Of a stretch of 13,152 nucleotides of DNA, positions 11,778 through 13,152 are shown in pieces. The position numbers and the translations under genes were made by a program. The DNA comes from Candidatus Bathyarchaeota archaeon (GTDB lineage Archaea; Thermoproteota; Bathyarchaeia; Bathyarchaeales; SOJC01): NCBI GenBank assembly GCA_023131555.1, contig JAGLZJ010000013.1, forward strand, positions 1 through 13,152, written 5' to 3'. Each line of letters begins with the position of its first letter. Position 1 is the first letter of the stretch. The notes under the pieces were generated by a model that was not told where the DNA came from, made no database searches, and saw only the letters and a program-made list of their open reading frames with translations.

Positions 11778-13152
11778 ATGGGCGGCACATGGCATTCGAA
11801 GCCAATTGAAGAAGTGCTTGAAGAACTGCAGACTGATTCAATCGGCTTGAAAGAAGATGAAGCAAGACAACGATTGGAGAAATACGGACCAAACGAGCTC
11901 AGCGAGAGAAAAAGAACATCTGGATTGAAGATCTTCCTCAACCAGTTCAGGGACATCTTCGTCATAATGCTGATTATTGCCACAGCTATCGCTTTCTTCG
12001 CAGCTTATGTTGAAAACAAAGCGCAGACAGACACCCTCACGATTGCCGCGATAGTGATTCTCAACTCAGTTGTCGGATTCGTTCAAGAATATCGCTCTGA
12101 GAAAGCAATGGAAGCAATGAAGAAACTGACGGCGCCAAAAGCCAGGTTGATGAGAGATGGAAAAGAGGTTCACGTGCCAGCCAAAGGCGTCGTACCTGGA
12201 GACATCGTGCTCTTAGAGGCTGGAGACAGAGTTCCCGCTGACAGCAGACTACTTGAAGTCGTAGACCTTCGGACTGATGAAGCGGTTCTGACAGGTGAAT
12301 CCACCCAAGTAGCGAAGAGAACCGCCATCGTAGATGAGAAAATGTCTGTAGCAGATAGGAAAAACATGGTTTTCACCGCCACTTACGTGACATATGGGCG
12401 CGGAAAAGCTGTAGTCACATCCACTGGAATGAATACAGAATTCGGCAAAATCGCTGAAATGGTGCAGGCGGTCGAGACTGTGCAGACACCACTCAGGCTC
12501 AAGTTGGAGAGCTTCGCGAAGAAGTTGGCAATCATAATTGTGGCAATCTGCGCCGTCATATTCCTCCTCGAGTTGTTGGACCCATCGCGATCAGGGGGGA
12601 TAATCGAGAGCTTCCTTGTTGCCATAGCATTGGCTGTTTCAGCAGTTCCTGAAGGACTGCCCGCAGTCGTGACAATTTCCTTAGCCCTGGGTGCCCGTGA
12701 ATTGGCGGGACGAAACGCCATAATCAGGAAACTCGCATCCGCCGAGACTTTGGGAGCCACCACTGTCATCTGCTCGGATAAGACGGGAACGTTGACGAAG
12801 GGCGAGATGACTGTGCGCAAGATTGTTAGTAATGACCAGATAATTGAAGTCACTGGAGTCGGTTACGAGGCCAAGGGTTCCTTTCTGAAGGACGGAAATG
12901 ACTTTGATGTGAAGAACGATGCGGATCTGAGTTTACTCTTGACAGCTGCAACGGCTTGCACAAACGCTTCCTACGACGGCGAGAAAGTGATTGGAGACAC
13001 TACAGAAGGAGCCCTGATTGTTTCAGCTGCAAAGGCTCAGATCACAAAGGAAACCCTGGCTAAAGAACATCCTAGGGTGCATGAAATTCCCTTCACGTCG
13101 GAACGAAAACGGATGACGACGATTCATAAGACCTCAAGCGGAAAACTCATTG
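11778..13152 (+). CDS. P2-type cation-transporting ATPase (partial, C-terminus outside window)
   Basis: The first 458 residues of a P-type ATPase, probably of the P2 (SERCA/PMCA-like Ca2+ or related cation) group, which pumps cations across the membrane with ATP. The N-terminus (TWHSKPIEEVLEEL, EARQRLEKYGPNEL) is the cation-ATPase N domain. Transmembrane helices are at about 60-78 and 84-104, then the actuator domain with TGES (172-175). Helices at about 248-265 and 278-298 follow; the second carries the ion-binding PEGLP (291-295). The phosphorylation site is CSDKTGTLT with Asp334, and GDTTEGAL lies near 414. The window ends inside the nucleotide-binding domain, so the later motifs (KGA, TGD, GDGxND) and helices 5-10 cannot be seen and the transported ion stays open. 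ATG at 11778 is the start; CTTTAAGG (11730-11737) may be its TATA box. Confidence 0.93.
   Translation, partial: MGGTWHSKPIEEVLEELQTDSIGLKEDEARQRLEKYGPNELSERKRTSGLKIFLNQFRDIFVIMLIIATAIAFFAAYVENKAQTDTLTIAAIVILNSVVGFVQEYRSEKAMEAMKKLTAPKARLMRDGKEVHVPAKGVVPGDIVLLEAGDRVPADSRLLEVVDLRTDEAVLTGESTQVAKRTAIVDEKMSVADRKNMVFTATYVTYGRGKAVVTSTGMNTEFGKIAEMVQAVETVQTPLRLKLESFAKKLAIIIVAICAVIFLLELLDPSRSGGIIESFLVAIALAVSAVPEGLPAVVTISLALGARELAGRNAIIRKLASAETLGATTVICSDKTGTLTKGEMTVRKIVSNDQIIEVTGVGYEAKGSFLKDGNDFDVKNDADLSLLLTAATACTNASYDGEKVIGDTTEGALIVSAAKAQITKETLAKEHPRVHEIPFTSERKRMTTIHKTSSGKLI

Noticed and set aside
11631..11795. Upstream extension of the zinc-ribbon frame to about 109 residues
   Set aside because: It would cross the TATA box and strong GGAGG site and run into the divergent ATPase gene. 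The added residues show no family pattern.
1..13152. CRISPR array, insertion sequence, phage or defence system
   Set aside because: No regularly spaced direct repeats, transposase, integrase, nuclease or toxin-antitoxin genes are visible; the genes are housekeeping or metabolic.

Overview
The window looks like a piece of an archaeal chromosome with moderate GC content. Supporting genes are the archaeal or archaeal/eukaryotic forms of AspRS, Pth2, TruD, ribosomal protein eL40, a NusA-like zinc-ribbon/KH protein and a geranylgeranyl reductase-family flavoprotein. TATA/BRE-like boxes sit at the expected distance upstream of both tRNAs, and Lrp-type regulators are present. The eL40 N-terminus (MPVTD...) resembles the form I remember from Thermoproteota/TACK archaea, so a Bathyarchaeia-like lineage is a reasonable guess, but that is inference. 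Non-ATG starts are frequent: TTG for sucC, its regulator, eL40 and truD, and GTG for aspS, the KH gene and the small RAM gene.

Layout, left to right. The 3' tip of a membrane protein (+) is followed by a tandem-GNAT acetyltransferase (+), tRNA-Phe(GAA) (-), a stand-alone Lrp-type RAM domain protein (+), tRNA-Val(CAC) (-) and a cobalamin-fold radical SAM enzyme (+). The last overlaps tail to tail, by 12 bp, the 53-codon gene for eL40 (-), which starts with TTG. Next on the minus strand is an apparent operon: Lrp-type regulator, sucC, sucD. From a region with promoters facing both ways, the plus strand then reads NusA-like Zn-ribbon/KH protein and aspS. Convergent to these is a minus-strand group: geranylgeranyl reductase family, pth2, truD. 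A 54-residue zinc-ribbon gene (-) lies just upstream of that group. Divergent from it is a P2-type cation ATPase (+) that runs off the right edge.

How the genes fit together. Most of the window is translation machinery: two tRNAs, AspRS, Pth2, TruD, eL40 and the NusA-like factor. There are also central metabolism (succinyl-CoA synthetase with its probable regulator), isoprenoid/lipid reduction and cation transport. The sucCD operon begins at a promoter with a perfect 12-bp palindrome touching the TATA box, which suggests autoregulation by the Lrp-type protein.

I see no CRISPR array, transposase, integrase, toxin-antitoxin pair or defence island. The points worth a second look are small: the eL40 gene with its TTG start; pth2, whose conserved N-terminus has no ATG/GTG/TTG start but does have a CTG overlapping the upstream stop codon; two operator-like palindromes at TATA boxes; and a CG-rich GCGCAGA element recurring in intergenic gaps. 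No intergenic stretch exceeds 300 bases; the longest (about 270 bases, 6271-6541) is described among the features.
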